Assembly: GCA_946621875.1 (NCBI GenBank)
Contig: CAMOOX010000001.1
Span: forward strand, 1 to 64,000
From: UBA1738 sp003453455
Lineage (GTDB): Bacteria; Bacillota; Clostridia; UBA1381
DNA: 64,000 nucleotides
Reading direction: 5' to 3'
A program made the translations under genes and the position numbers. Below, piece after piece: positions 52,956-61,898 of this stretch; position 1 is the stretch's first letter, and every line of letters starts with the position of its first letter. The notes under the pieces were generated by a model. It was not told the origin of the DNA. It worked only from the letters and a program-made list of their open reading frames with translations, and did no database searches.

Positions 52956-54038
52956 GTGAAAGAAAGTTTTAGTGTTGGAATAATAGGCGCAACGGGTATG
53001 GTAGGTCAGCGGTTTATTGAGCTGCTTACAGACCATCCATGGTTTAAAATAAAGGTTTTAGCCGCATCTGGAAGGAGCGCAGGCAAAACTTACCGTGAGG
53101 CGGTAGGCGAAAAATGGGTAATGGAAAGCGAAATTCCCCAAAATGTTGCCGATATAGTTGTAATGGACGCAGCAGAGGATGCGGAGAAAATCGCAAAAAG
53201 TGTTGACTTTGTTTTCTGTGCGGTAAATATGAAAAAGGACGAGATAAAGGCATTGGAGGAAAAGTATGCAAAGCTTGAATGCCCTGTTATCTCAAACAAT
53301 TCCGCACACCGCCACACACCTGATGTTCCTATGGTTATCCCTGAAATAAACCCTGAACATCTTGAAGTGATTGCATCTCAGAGAAAAAGGCTCGGTACAA
53401 AGCGCGGATTTATTGCAGTTAAATCAAACTGCTCAATCCAAAGCTATGTCCCTGCGCTTCATCCGCTTAAAAAATATGGTATAACAAAGGTTTTGGCAAC
53501 TACTTATCAGGCAATTTCAGGAGCAGGAAAGACTTTTGAAACATGGCCTGAAATGGTTGATAATCTTATCCCATATATCGGCGGAGAGGAGGAAAAATCC
53601 GAACTTGAACCACTTAAAGTATGGGGTAAAATCGAAAATGGCGAAATTGTTGACGCAAAAGAGCCGTCGATTACGACACAATGCCTGCGAGTTCCCGTTT
53701 CAAACGGGCATACAGCTGCGGTTTTCGTAAGCTTTAAGGATAAACCGCAGGTAGATGAGATAAAAGAGGCTTGGAAAAACTTTAAGGGTGAGCCGCAGGA
53801 TTTGGAACTTCCGCACGCACCTAAGCAGTTTTTGCACTATTTTGAAGAAGATGACAGACCGCAAAGCCGTCTTGACAGAATGTTAGAGGGCGGAATGGCA
53901 GTGTCGGTGGGAAGACTGCGCCCCGATACCCAGTATGACTATAAGTTTGTAAGCCTTTCGCATAATACGCTGCGCGGCGCAGCAGGCGGCGGCGTGCTTT
54001 TGGCAGAGCTTTTGGCTAAAAAGGGATATTTGGATTAA
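52956..54038 (+). CDS. asd: Aspartate-semialdehyde dehydrogenase, archaeal/fungal type
   Basis: 360 residues. Reduces aspartyl phosphate with NADPH, the branch point to DAP/lysine, threonine and methionine. N-terminal NADP-binding GIIGATGMVGQRFIELL, catalytic Cys in KSNCSIQSYVPAL near residue 158, TTYQAISGAGK, and RVPVSNGHTAAVFV. The length and the long insert around the active site match the archaeal/fungal branch, not the shorter enterobacterial or Bacillus type. GTG start at 52956 behind AAGGAGAG. Confidence 0.92.
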   Translation: MKESFSVGIIGATGMVGQRFIELLTDHPWFKIKVLAASGRSAGKTYREAVGEKWVMESEIPQNVADIVVMDAAEDAEKIAKSVDFVFCAVNMKKDEIKALEEKYAKLECPVISNNSAHRHTPDVPMVIPEINPEHLEVIASQRKRLGTKRGFIAVKSNCSIQSYVPALHPLKKYGITKVLATTYQAISGAGKTFETWPEMVDNLIPYIGGEEEKSELEPLKVWGKIENGEIVDAKEPSITTQCLRVPVSNGHTAAVFVSFKDKPQVDEIKEAWKNFKGEPQDLELPHAPKQFLHYFEEDDRPQSRLDRMLEGGMAVSVGRLRPDTQYDYKFVSLSHNTLRGAAGGGVLLAELLAKKGYLD

Positions 54039-54088
54039 AAGATACCCCAAAACTTTATAAAAGGGGTAAGAAAGGCTATGGTGATATT

Positions 54089-54979
54089 ATGAAAGAATTA
54101 CCGTTTACAGGTTCGGGTGTTGCACTTATCACGCCTTTTTGCGAGGACGGCACGCCGAACTATGAAAAACTTGACGAAATTTTGGAGATGCACATAAAAA
54201 ATAAGACCGATGCGGTAATAGTATGCGGAACAACGGGTGAGGCATCGACTCTTCCCGACGATGAGCACTTGGAAATAATAAAGCATACGGTAAAGACTGT
54301 GGCAGGACGGATTAAGGTAATAGGAGGAACGGGAAGTAACTATACCGAGCACGCAATAGACTTTTCCAAAAAAGCGGAGGAATACGGCTGCGATGCAGTT
54401 TTGTGCGTAACTCCTTACTATAATAAGGCGACAAAAAAGGGACTTGTGGCACATTATACCGCCATTGCAAACGCAATTTCGATACCCGTTATTATGTATA
54501 ATGTTCCGTCAAGAACAGGAGTAAATATCCCGATAGAGGCGCTTTCTGAGCTTGCAAAAGTTCCGAATATTGTTGCAATAAAGGAAGCAAGCGGTAATAT
54601 GAGCTATGCAATGAAGGTAAGGAGCGAAGTTCCCGAGCTTTATATGTATTCAGGAAACGATGATTTGATTGTTCCTATTATGTCAATCGGCGGAAAGGGT
54701 GTAATTTCGGTTGTTGCAAATATCTTGCCCCGTGAAACACATAATATATGCGAATACTACGCAAATGGTGAAACGGGAAAAGCGGCAAAATTGCAGCTTG
54801 ATATGCTTGATGTAATAAATAATTTATTTATTGAGGTAAACCCAATTCCCGTAAAGACAGCAATGAATGTTTTGGGGTATAATGTGGGCGGACTTAAACT
54901 TCCTCTTTGTGAAATGGAGGAGAAAAATCTTGAAATACTTAAAAAATCACTTGACAAGTTTGGAGTAAAAAAGCTTTAA
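54089..54979 (+). CDS. dapA: 4-hydroxy-tetrahydrodipicolinate synthase
   Basis: 296 residues, TIM barrel. Condenses pyruvate with aspartate semialdehyde. The Schiff-base lysine is in IVAIKEASGNM near residue 165, with CGTTGEASTL, and YNVPSRTGVNI carrying the catalytic tyrosine. The ATG is preceded by a weak GGTGATATT, with a better AAGGGGTAAGAAAGG further back. Directly followed by dapB. Confidence 0.96.
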   Translation: MKELPFTGSGVALITPFCEDGTPNYEKLDEILEMHIKNKTDAVIVCGTTGEASTLPDDEHLEIIKHTVKTVAGRIKVIGGTGSNYTEHAIDFSKKAEEYGCDAVLCVTPYYNKATKKGLVAHYTAIANAISIPVIMYNVPSRTGVNIPIEALSELAKVPNIVAIKEASGNMSYAMKVRSEVPELYMYSGNDDLIVPIMSIGGKGVISVVANILPRETHNICEYYANGETGKAAKLQLDMLDVINNLFIEVNPIPVKTAMNVLGYNVGGLKLPLCEMEEKNLEILKKSLDKFGVKKL

Positions 54980-54992
54980 GAGGGTAAAACAA

Positions 54993-55754
54993 ATGACGAA
55001 TATAATTTTAAGCGGTGCAAATGGCAGAATGGGCAGGGCAATAAGTGAAAAAGCGGCAGGAAGCAAAACCTGCCGCATTGTTGCAGGCTATGACATCAAT
55101 AATTTTTGCCAAAATCCATACCCCGTGTTTACGGATATTTCAAAGTGTGATGTTGATGCTGATGTGATAATAGATTTTTCACATCCTTCTGCATTTGAAA
55201 CGGTTTTGGAATTTGCAAAGAAGCGCAGACTGCCCCTTATTGTCGCTACGACAGGTTTGAGTGCAGAGCAGAAAGAACAGCTTTTTACGGCAAAGGCGGA
55301 AATTCCTGTGTTTTATTCTGCAAATATGAGCGTTGGTGTGAACCTTTTGATAAATCTTTGCAAAAAGACTGCCTCGGTTTTGGGCGACAAATTCGATATA
55401 GAAATAGTTGAAAAGCATCATAACAAAAAGCTGGATGCACCGAGCGGGACAGCACTTTCCATTGCTGACGGAATAAGCGAGGTTCTGGAAAATGCGCCTC
55501 AATATGTATTTGACCGTCATAGCGTAAGGCGCGAGCGCAGGAAAAATGAAATAGGAATTCACTCGGTACGCGGCGGAAATATAGTCGGTGAACACGAAGT
55601 GATTTTTGCAGGGGACGATGAAATTATATCCCTTTCTCACAGTGCATTGTCGCGCGAGGTTTTTGCAACGGGAGCACTTTGCGCGGCGGAGTTTATGAAG
55701 GGAAAACCTATCGGGCTTTACGGAATGGATGAGCTTATAGGAGAAATGATATGA
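54993..55754 (+). CDS. dapB: 4-hydroxy-tetrahydrodipicolinate reductase
   Basis: 253 residues. NAD(P)H-dependent second step of the DAP pathway. GANGRMGRAI at the N-terminus, EIVEKHHNKKLDAPSGTAL (catalytic His and Lys), and SVRGGNIVGEHEVIF. The stop overlaps the next start (ATGA). Which branch makes meso-DAP from tetrahydrodipicolinate (dapL, ddh or succinylase) is not in the window. Confidence 0.96.
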   Translation: MTNIILSGANGRMGRAISEKAAGSKTCRIVAGYDINNFCQNPYPVFTDISKCDVDADVIIDFSHPSAFETVLEFAKKRRLPLIVATTGLSAEQKEQLFTAKAEIPVFYSANMSVGVNLLINLCKKTASVLGDKFDIEIVEKHHNKKLDAPSGTALSIADGISEVLENAPQYVFDRHSVRRERRKNEIGIHSVRGGNIVGEHEVIFAGDDEIISLSHSALSREVFATGALCAAEFMKGKPIGLYGMDELIGEMI

Positions 55755-56242
55755 CATCGGTGCAAAAAACCTGCTTTTTTACGGGGCATAGAGTTATAAA
55801 TCCTAATTATATCAGTATGATAAAAAGCCATTTAAACGAAGAAATTTTAAATGCGGTAAATAAAGGTTTTACGCATTTTATTTCGGGGGGTGCGCTTGGA
55901 TTTGATACTCTTGCTGCCGAGCAGGTTATTTTGCTGAGAGAGGATTATAATGAAATCGAGTTATCCTTGTATCTTCCATGCTCGGACCAGAGCAAAATTT
56001 GGAGCGAGTTTGAAAGGATAAGATATGACAATATTTTGAGCTTAGCGGATGAAATATGCTATACCAGTAATGAGCCCTACAAAAATGGCTGTATGAAAAA
56101 ACGCAACGAGGCAATGGCGGAGGCGTCGGATATGTGCATAGCCTTTTTAAGAAGGTTATCAAGCGGAACGGCACAAACGGTAAAAATGGCACAGGAAAAG
56201 GGAATAGATGTAATCAATATTGCTGAAAAAGGCATATTTTAA
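55751..56242 (+). CDS. SLOG-family (DUF1273/YpsA-like) protein
   Basis: 163 residues. CFFTGHR at the N-terminus, FISGGALGFDTLAAEQV, and the later SSGTAQTVKMA fit the Rossmann-like SLOG fold that binds nucleotides or related ligands, as in YpsA and DUF1273. Function is not established; YpsA affects division in Bacillus. The ATG overlaps the dapB stop. It is an odd tail gene on the lysine operon. Confidence 0.8.
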   Translation: MTSVQKTCFFTGHRVINPNYISMIKSHLNEEILNAVNKGFTHFISGGALGFDTLAAEQVILLREDYNEIELSLYLPCSDQSKIWSEFERIRYDNILSLADEICYTSNEPYKNGCMKKRNEAMAEASDMCIAFLRRLSSGTAQTVKMAQEKGIDVINIAEKGIF

Positions 56243-56281
56243 GCAAAATGCAGAATAATAAACGGAAGAAGGAGACGCAGT

Positions 56282-57223
56282 ATGTTTAAGGGAAAAGCGG
56301 TAATAGTAGGAGCGGGAGCAGTAGGCTCGACAACAGCTTATACGCTTATGCTTTCGGGACTTTTTAAAGAAATAGTTTTAATAGATGTGAATAAAGATAA
56401 AGCAGAGGGTGATGCACTTGATATGTCACACGGTGTATCATTGGTAAAACCCGTAGTTGTAACAGCAGGGGATTATAGCGATTGCAAGGACGCCGATATT
56501 ATAATTATCACGGCAGGCATTCCGCAAAAGGACGGTCAGACAAGGCTTGACCTGTTAAAAGAAAATGTAGAGCTTTTTAAGAAAATAATAAAAAGTATAA
56601 TGTCATATGCGCCAAGCGATGTCATTTTGATGACTGTTTCAAATCCTGTGGATATTTTGACATATGTAACCTATAAGCTATCAGGGCTCAAAAAAAATCA
56701 GGTTCTGGGTTCAGGAACGGTTCTTGACACTTCGCGACTCAAATATATGATAAGCAAGAAAACGGGCGTTGATGCGAGAAACTGCCATACCTATATAATA
56801 GGCGAACACGGCGATAGCGAGGTTGCGGCATGGAGCGTTACAAATATTGGCGGAATGACTATGCATGAGTTCTGTAAATATACAGGAAAGTGTGATATGA
56901 ACGACCTTGATAAGATGTATCAGGATGTAAAAAATGCCGCATATGATATAATCAGCAAAAAAGGTGCAACATACTATGCAATAGCTGTTGCAGTATCGAG
57001 AATATGCGAGGCAATAGTGGGAGATGAAAACTCGATTTTGACGGTTTCGGGCATATTTGAAGGAGAATACGGAATACGGGATGTTGCGCTTTCAGTGCCT
57101 ACTATGGTGGGAAAAGGCGGAGTAGAGAGAATTTTTGAAGTGCCTTTTGGAAAAGAGGAAATAAAAGGTCTCAACGACTCGGCAATAACGCTTTCAGACC
57201 TTTTAAGACAAATAGGAATGTAA
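56282..57223 (+). CDS. ldh: L-lactate dehydrogenase
   Basis: 313 residues. Reduces pyruvate to L-lactate with NADH. GAGAVGSTTAYTLMLSGL at the N-terminus, VSNPVDILTY, GTVLDTSRL and the catalytic His in IGEHGDSEVAAW near residue 176. The residue at the substrate-specificity loop is Gln (GIPQKDGQTRLDL), as in lactate rather than malate dehydrogenases. GAAGGAG precedes the ATG; a terminator follows. Confidence 0.93.
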   Translation: MFKGKAVIVGAGAVGSTTAYTLMLSGLFKEIVLIDVNKDKAEGDALDMSHGVSLVKPVVVTAGDYSDCKDADIIIITAGIPQKDGQTRLDLLKENVELFKKIIKSIMSYAPSDVILMTVSNPVDILTYVTYKLSGLKKNQVLGSGTVLDTSRLKYMISKKTGVDARNCHTYIIGEHGDSEVAAWSVTNIGGMTMHEFCKYTGKCDMNDLDKMYQDVKNAAYDIISKKGATYYAIAVAVSRICEAIVGDENSILTVSGIFEGEYGIRDVALSVPTMVGKGGVERIFEVPFGKEEIKGLNDSAITLSDLLRQIGM

Positions 57224-57230
57224 TTGTAGA

Positions 57231-57258
57231 AATTCAGCTTCTTTAAGCTGAATTTTTT
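57231..57258 (+). terminator. Intrinsic terminator after ldh
   Basis: AATTCAGCTT (57231-57240) and AAGCTGAATT (57245-57254) form a 10-bp stem with a CTTT loop, followed by TTTT. Confidence 0.85.
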
Positions 57259-57282
57259 GTGCAAAAAAATACTCTTTTTCTA

Positions 57283-57311
57283 TTGCAAAATTCTGTAAAA
57301 TATTGTAAAAT
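57283..57311 (+). promoter_or_regulatory. Promoter of the decarboxylase operon with direct repeats
   Basis: TTGCAA at 57283-57288 and TAAAAT at 57306-57311 with 17-base spacing. Two exact copies of TGTAAAAT (57294-57301 and 57304-57311) sit ten bases apart, one helical turn, over the -10 region. Confidence 0.6.
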
Positions 57312-57376
57312 GTATAATGAGGAAGATTTGGGATTATTTAAAGAGTTCCTCTTAAAACAATTGGAAGGAGAGCATT

Positions 57377-57634
57377 ATGGAACCGTCAAATTTATTGGTT
57401 GTTTGCCTTGGAATGGGTACTGTGTTTTTCGGACTGATATGCCTTATTGCAATATGTAAGTTGACGAGCTTTGTTTGTATGATGTTTGAAAAAAATACAA
57501 AAAAAACTGACATCGCTAAGGCAGAAGCTATTCAGAATAAACAAGAAATTTTAGCAGCGGTTTGTGCTGTAATAGCGGAAGAAACAGGCACCGATGCAAA
57601 AAATATAAGAGTATTATCATTTAAAAGAATATAG
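57377..57634 (+). CDS. OadG-like gamma subunit of decarboxylase sodium pump
   Basis: 85 residues. One N-terminal membrane segment (LLVVCLGMGTVFFGLICLIAI) and a soluble tail ending LAAVCAVIAEETGTDAKNIR, the pattern of OadG/MmdD subunits that hold the complex together. The ATG follows GGAGAG. First gene of a four-gene operon. Confidence 0.82.
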   Translation: MEPSNLLVVCLGMGTVFFGLICLIAICKLTSFVCMMFEKNTKKTDIAKAEAIQNKQEILAAVCAVIAEETGTDAKNIRVLSFKRI

Positions 57635-57646
57635 GAGGCTAAAAAA

Positions 57647-57982
57647 ATGAAAAAATATAAAGTAAATGTAAACGGAACAAGTTATGAAGTGGAAATCGAG
57701 CTTATGGGTGAAGGAGCAAGCACTCACACTGCTGTAAAATCTGAGCAGGCACCTAAAACGCAGGGTGAGGGAGAAAAGGTTACAAGCCCAATGCCCGGCA
57801 CAATTTTAGATGTTAAGGTAAAGGTAGGCGACAGCGTTAAAAAAGGTCAGGTACTTATGGTCTTAGAGGCAATGAAGATGGAAAATGAAATTATGGCAGG
57901 AACAGACGGCACAGTTACCTCTGTTGCAGTTTCAAAAGGTGCGTCGGTAACTACGGGCGATATGCTTTTGACAATAAAATAA
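57647..57982 (+). CDS. Biotin carboxyl carrier subunit
   Basis: 111 residues. C-terminal biotinyl domain with the biotinylated lysine in LEAMKMENEI, preceded by SPMPGTILDVKVKVGD and a short Thr/Gln/Gly-rich linker. Carries CO2 between the carboxyltransferase and the membrane beta subunit. It is a separate gene, which explains why the alpha subunit downstream lacks a biotin domain. GGAGG precedes the ATG. Confidence 0.94.
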   Translation: MKKYKVNVNGTSYEVEIELMGEGASTHTAVKSEQAPKTQGEGEKVTSPMPGTILDVKVKVGDSVKKGQVLMVLEAMKMENEIMAGTDGTVTSVAVSKGASVTTGDMLLTIK

Positions 57983-57997
57983 TCGGAGGACTGAAAA

Positions 57998-59224
57998 ATG
58001 GAAGCAATAACGAATTTTTTGGGACAGACGGGTTTTGCAATGCTTGCCTCCGGTGACAATTGGCAGACAATTATAATGGTTTTAATTGCTTGCTTTTTGC
58101 TTTATCTTGCCATTGTTAAGAAGTTTGAGCCGCTACTTCTTTTGCCGATAGCCTTCGGTATGCTACTAACAAACCTTGTCGGTGCGGAAATTTATCACGA
58201 AGCGCTTTTTGAAGGCGGACATGTGCATTGGGATATGTTTGGAGGCGCTGGCGATATAACGCCGGGGCTTGTTGATTATCTGTATCTTGGTGTAAAACTC
58301 GGAATTTACCCTTGTCTTATCTTCATCGGAGTAGGCGCAATGACCGATTTCGGCCCCTTGATTGCAAATCCTAAGAGCTTGCTTTTGGGTGCTGCGGCAC
58401 AACTTGGTATATTTATGACATTTTTGGGAGTAAAAGAGCTGTTTCCGATAGTAATTCCCGCACTTGATACATTTTTGGGAGGAACACCTCTTCAAAATCT
58501 TGCGTCATCTGTCGGAATTATAGGCGGTGCAGACGGGCCTACGGCGATTTTTGTAACATCAAGGTTAGCGCCCGACTTTTTAGGACCTATTGCGGTTGCG
58601 GCATATTCATATATGGCACTTGTGCCTGTAATTCAGCCGCCGATTATGAAGGCTTTGACAACCAAGAAAGAGCGTCAGATAGTTATGAACGCACTTCGCC
58701 CTGTATCGAAGACAGAAAAAATTATCTTCCCGATAGTGGTTACAATTTTTGTTGCATGGCTTGTACCGTCAGCAGCTCCTCTTGTAGGCTCGCTGATGCT
58801 TGGAAATCTTCTTACAGAGTCAGGTGTTTGTGACAGACTTTCCAAAACTGTTCAAAATGAGCTTATGAATATTGTTACAATCTTTTTGGGCATTTCGGTC
58901 GGTGCAACAGCAACGGCAAAAACCTTCTTGTCACCCCTTACCCTCTGCATACTTGCCATGGGAATAATCGCTTTTGGAATGGGTACGGCAGGCGGTGTGC
59001 TTTTGGCAAAGTTTATGAACCTTTTCTTGAAGCAGAAGATAAATCCGCTTATCGGAAGCGCAGGTGTTTCTGCTGTTCCTATGGCGGCACGCGTTTCACA
59101 GAAGGTGGGACAGGAGGAAAATCCGAAAAACTTTTTGCTTATGCACGCTATGGGACCGAATGTTGCGGGCGTTATAGGCTCTGCAACTGCCGCAGGTGTA
59201 CTTTTGGCGCTGTTTGCAAAGTAG
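57998..59224 (+). CDS. Sodium-pumping decarboxylase beta subunit
   Basis: 408 residues, about nine to eleven membrane segments. Decarboxylates carboxybiotin and exports Na+. The conserved IIGGADGPTAIFV segment contains the functional Asp, and YSYMALVPVIQPPIMKAL and FLGISVGATATA are family blocks. The ATG follows GGAGG. It overlaps no other gene. Confidence 0.94.
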   Translation: MEAITNFLGQTGFAMLASGDNWQTIIMVLIACFLLYLAIVKKFEPLLLLPIAFGMLLTNLVGAEIYHEALFEGGHVHWDMFGGAGDITPGLVDYLYLGVKLGIYPCLIFIGVGAMTDFGPLIANPKSLLLGAAAQLGIFMTFLGVKELFPIVIPALDTFLGGTPLQNLASSVGIIGGADGPTAIFVTSRLAPDFLGPIAVAAYSYMALVPVIQPPIMKALTTKKERQIVMNALRPVSKTEKIIFPIVVTIFVAWLVPSAAPLVGSLMLGNLLTESGVCDRLSKTVQNELMNIVTIFLGISVGATATAKTFLSPLTLCILAMGIIAFGMGTAGGVLLAKFMNLFLKQKINPLIGSAGVSAVPMAARVSQKVGQEENPKNFLLMHAMGPNVAGVIGSATAAGVLLALFAK

Positions 59225-59240
59225 GAAAGGACATTTTATT

Positions 59241-60632
59241 ATGAGTAAACTATATATAACCGACACAATTTTGAGAGATGCGCATCAATCCCAGGCGGCG
59301 ACAAGAATGAGAACAGAGGATATGATTCCTGCCTGCAAAATTCTTGACAGTATTGGTTATTGGTCGCTTGAATGCTGGGGCGGCGCAACATTTGACGCTT
59401 GTATGCGATTTTTGAATGAAGACCCATGGGAGAGATTACGCACATTAAGGGCCAATATGCCTAACACTAAACTACAAATGCTCTTCCGCGGTCAGAATAT
59501 TCTGGGCTATAAGCATTATGCTGATGATGTTGTCAGAGAGTTCTGTAAAAAATCGATTGAAAACGGAATAGATGTCGTAAGAATTTTTGATGCACTAAAC
59601 GACCCGAGAAATTTGGAGTCTGCAATAAAATTTGTCAAGGAATACGGCGGTCATGTAGAGGCTGCAATAAGCTATACTGTAAGCCCTGTTCATAATATCG
59701 ACTATTTTGTAAAGCTTTCCGAAACGCTTGAAAAAATGGGCGCAGACTCAATTTGTATTAAGGATATGGCAAACTTGCTGCTTCCGTACGATTGCTATGA
59801 GCTTGTAAAGAAGTTGAAAGAAAATATCAGCGTACCGATACATCTTCATACGCATAATACGGCGGGTACAGGAGATATGACAAATCTTATGGCAGTAAGA
59901 GCAGGCGTTGATATTGTGGATTGTGCGCTTTCGCCTCTTGCAAACGGAACATCAAATCCGTCAACCGAGGCAATGGTCGCAACTTTAAAAGGTACAGATC
60001 GCGATACGGGACTTGACCTTAAAAAACTTTCAGAGGCTGCGGCACATTTCAGAAAGGTTGCTGACCGCTTAAAAGCTGACGGAATTTTAGACCCCAAGGT
60101 TTTGAATGTTGACCCGAATGCACTTCTGTATCAGGTTCCTGGCGGAATGTTATCAAACCTTATATCGCAGCTTAAACAGCAAAATGCAGAAGATAAGTAT
60201 TACGAGGTTTTGGCAGAAGTCCCGAGAGTAAGAAAAGATTTCGGATATCCGCCTCTTGTAACTCCGACAAGTCAGATTGTCGGAACACAGGCAGTTTTAA
60301 ATGTGCTTATGGGCAGATATAAGATGATAAGCAAGGAGTCAAAGGGAATACTCCGTGGTGAGTACGGTAAATTACCGGGCAGCGTAAATGAAGAGGTACG
60401 CAAATTAGCAATAGGCGACGATGAAGTAATAACCTGCCGCCCTGCCGATTTGATAGAGCCGGAACTTCCAAAATATCGGGAGGAAACAAAGGATTTTGCG
60501 AAATCTGAGGAAGATGTGTTAAGCTATGCGCTTTTCCCACAGGTTGCAAAGAAATTCTTTGATACGCGTGATGCAAAAAAAGAGACAAAAAATGAGGAAA
60601 TAACAGAGATTTTTGTTGAAGATTTATCATAA
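59241..60632 (+). CDS. Oxaloacetate decarboxylase alpha / pyruvate carboxylase B subunit
   Basis: 463 residues. HMGL-like TIM barrel carboxyltransferase with the metal and substrate motif ITDTILRDAHQSQAATRMRT, CWGGATFDACMRFL, the Lys in CIKDMANLLLPYD, and HLHTHNTAGTGDM, then the conserved PYC/OADA domain from about residue 300. It lacks a C-terminal biotin domain. Together with the preceding three genes it makes a Na+-translocating decarboxylase, most likely for oxaloacetate. The start at 59241 follows AAAGGA; earlier in-frame starts lie inside the beta-subunit gene. Confidence 0.92.
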   Translation: MSKLYITDTILRDAHQSQAATRMRTEDMIPACKILDSIGYWSLECWGGATFDACMRFLNEDPWERLRTLRANMPNTKLQMLFRGQNILGYKHYADDVVREFCKKSIENGIDVVRIFDALNDPRNLESAIKFVKEYGGHVEAAISYTVSPVHNIDYFVKLSETLEKMGADSICIKDMANLLLPYDCYELVKKLKENISVPIHLHTHNTAGTGDMTNLMAVRAGVDIVDCALSPLANGTSNPSTEAMVATLKGTDRDTGLDLKKLSEAAAHFRKVADRLKADGILDPKVLNVDPNALLYQVPGGMLSNLISQLKQQNAEDKYYEVLAEVPRVRKDFGYPPLVTPTSQIVGTQAVLNVLMGRYKMISKESKGILRGEYGKLPGSVNEEVRKLAIGDDEVITCRPADLIEPELPKYREETKDFAKSEEDVLSYALFPQVAKKFFDTRDAKKETKNEEITEIFVEDLS

Positions 60633-60644
60633 AGGAGAAGAAAA

Positions 60645-61868
60645 ATGGCGGAAGAAAATGTTTTTGACGTCTTAAAAGAGAGAGGACTGATTGCTCAGAC
60701 AACCCACGAAGAAGAGATAAGAGAGCTTTTGGGCAAGGAAAAAGTTACCTTTTATATCGGATTTGACCCAACAGCAGACAGTCTGCATGTGGGGCACTTC
60801 CTGCAAATGGTTGTAATGAAGCATATGCAGGACCACGGTCATCGTCCTATCGCATTAATAGGCGGAGGAACGGCACATATTGGTGACCCGTCGGGAAGAA
60901 CCGATATGCGTCAAATGATGACAAAAGAAACGATTGATCATAATGCAGAATGTTTTAAAAAGCAGCTTTCCTGCCTTGTAGATTTCTCCGATGGGAAAGC
61001 AATAATGGTAAATAATGCCGACTGGCTGTTAAACCTTAACTATGTGGATTTTATCCGTGATATTGGCTCGCAGTTTTCGGTAAATGCGATGCTTACAGCC
61101 GAGTGTTTTAAACAAAGGCTTGAAAAAGGTTTGTCCTTTTTGGAATTCAACTATATGCCGATGCAGAGCTATGATTTTCTTATGCTAAACAGAAAATACG
61201 GTTGTAAAATTGAGCTTGGCGGAGATGACCAGTGGTCAAATATCCTGGGCGGGATAAAGCTTTGCCACAGAAAAGACGGAAAACAGGTTTATGGTATGAC
61301 ATTTACTCTCCTGACAACCTCAGAGGGCAAAAAAATGGGTAAAACCGCAAAGGGTGCGCTATGGCTGGATAGCGAAAAATGCTCGCCTTATGACTTTTAC
61401 CAGTATTGGGTAAATGTTCAGGATGCGGATGTGATAAAATGCTTAAAACTTCTCACATTTATTCCTATGGACGAAATTCGCGCTATGGAAAAATGGGAGG
61501 GCGCGGAACTTAACCGTGCCAAAAAAATCTTAGCTTACGAAGTTACCAAGATGGTACATGGCGAGGAGATTGCAAATCAGGTAAAAAATGCGGCTGAGGC
61601 TGTATTTTCAGGCAGCGGAGTAAGCGAAGATATGCCGACAACAGAAATTGAGCAGATAGACGGAAAAGGCATTTTGGACTTGCTCGCAGAAATCGGTATA
61701 GTTGCCTCAAAAGCGGAGGCAAGGCGCCTGATTCAGCAAAATGGACTTACTGTAAACGACCAAAAAATTACCGATGCCAACCTCATTTTAGATAAAAGCT
61801 ATGTAGGCGAAAATGGAATGATTGTTAAAAAGGGTAAAAAAGTATTCCATAGAGTTATTTTAAAATAA
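60645..61868 (+). CDS. tyrS: Tyrosyl-tRNA synthetase
   Basis: 407 residues. Class I synthetase with the HIGH-type HVGHFLQ near residue 49, the KMSKS-type KKMGKT, GGDDQWSNI in the tyrosine site, and a C-terminal S4 RNA-binding domain (SKAEARRLIQQNGLTVND). The ATG follows AAAGGAGAAG. It sits 12 bases after the decarboxylase gene with no T-box leader, so its expression may be tied to that operon. Confidence 0.96.
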   Translation: MAEENVFDVLKERGLIAQTTHEEEIRELLGKEKVTFYIGFDPTADSLHVGHFLQMVVMKHMQDHGHRPIALIGGGTAHIGDPSGRTDMRQMMTKETIDHNAECFKKQLSCLVDFSDGKAIMVNNADWLLNLNYVDFIRDIGSQFSVNAMLTAECFKQRLEKGLSFLEFNYMPMQSYDFLMLNRKYGCKIELGGDDQWSNILGGIKLCHRKDGKQVYGMTFTLLTTSEGKKMGKTAKGALWLDSEKCSPYDFYQYWVNVQDADVIKCLKLLTFIPMDEIRAMEKWEGAELNRAKKILAYEVTKMVHGEEIANQVKNAAEAVFSGSGVSEDMPTTEIEQIDGKGILDLLAEIGIVASKAEARRLIQQNGLTVNDQKITDANLILDKSYVGENGMIVKKGKKVFHRVILK

Positions 61869-61897
61869 AAAAGTGCAGTTTCAACTGCACTTTTTTT
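61867..61897. terminator. Bidirectional terminator between tyrS and metK
   Basis: AAAAAAGTGCAG (61867-61878) and CTGCACTTTTTT (61885-61896) pair around a six-base loop with A and T runs on each side, serving the converging tyrS and metK. Confidence 0.9.
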
Positions 61898-61898
61898 G

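Noticed and set aside
56243..56281. Rex operator before ldh
   Set aside because: No TTGTTAA-type palindrome is present in the short gap.
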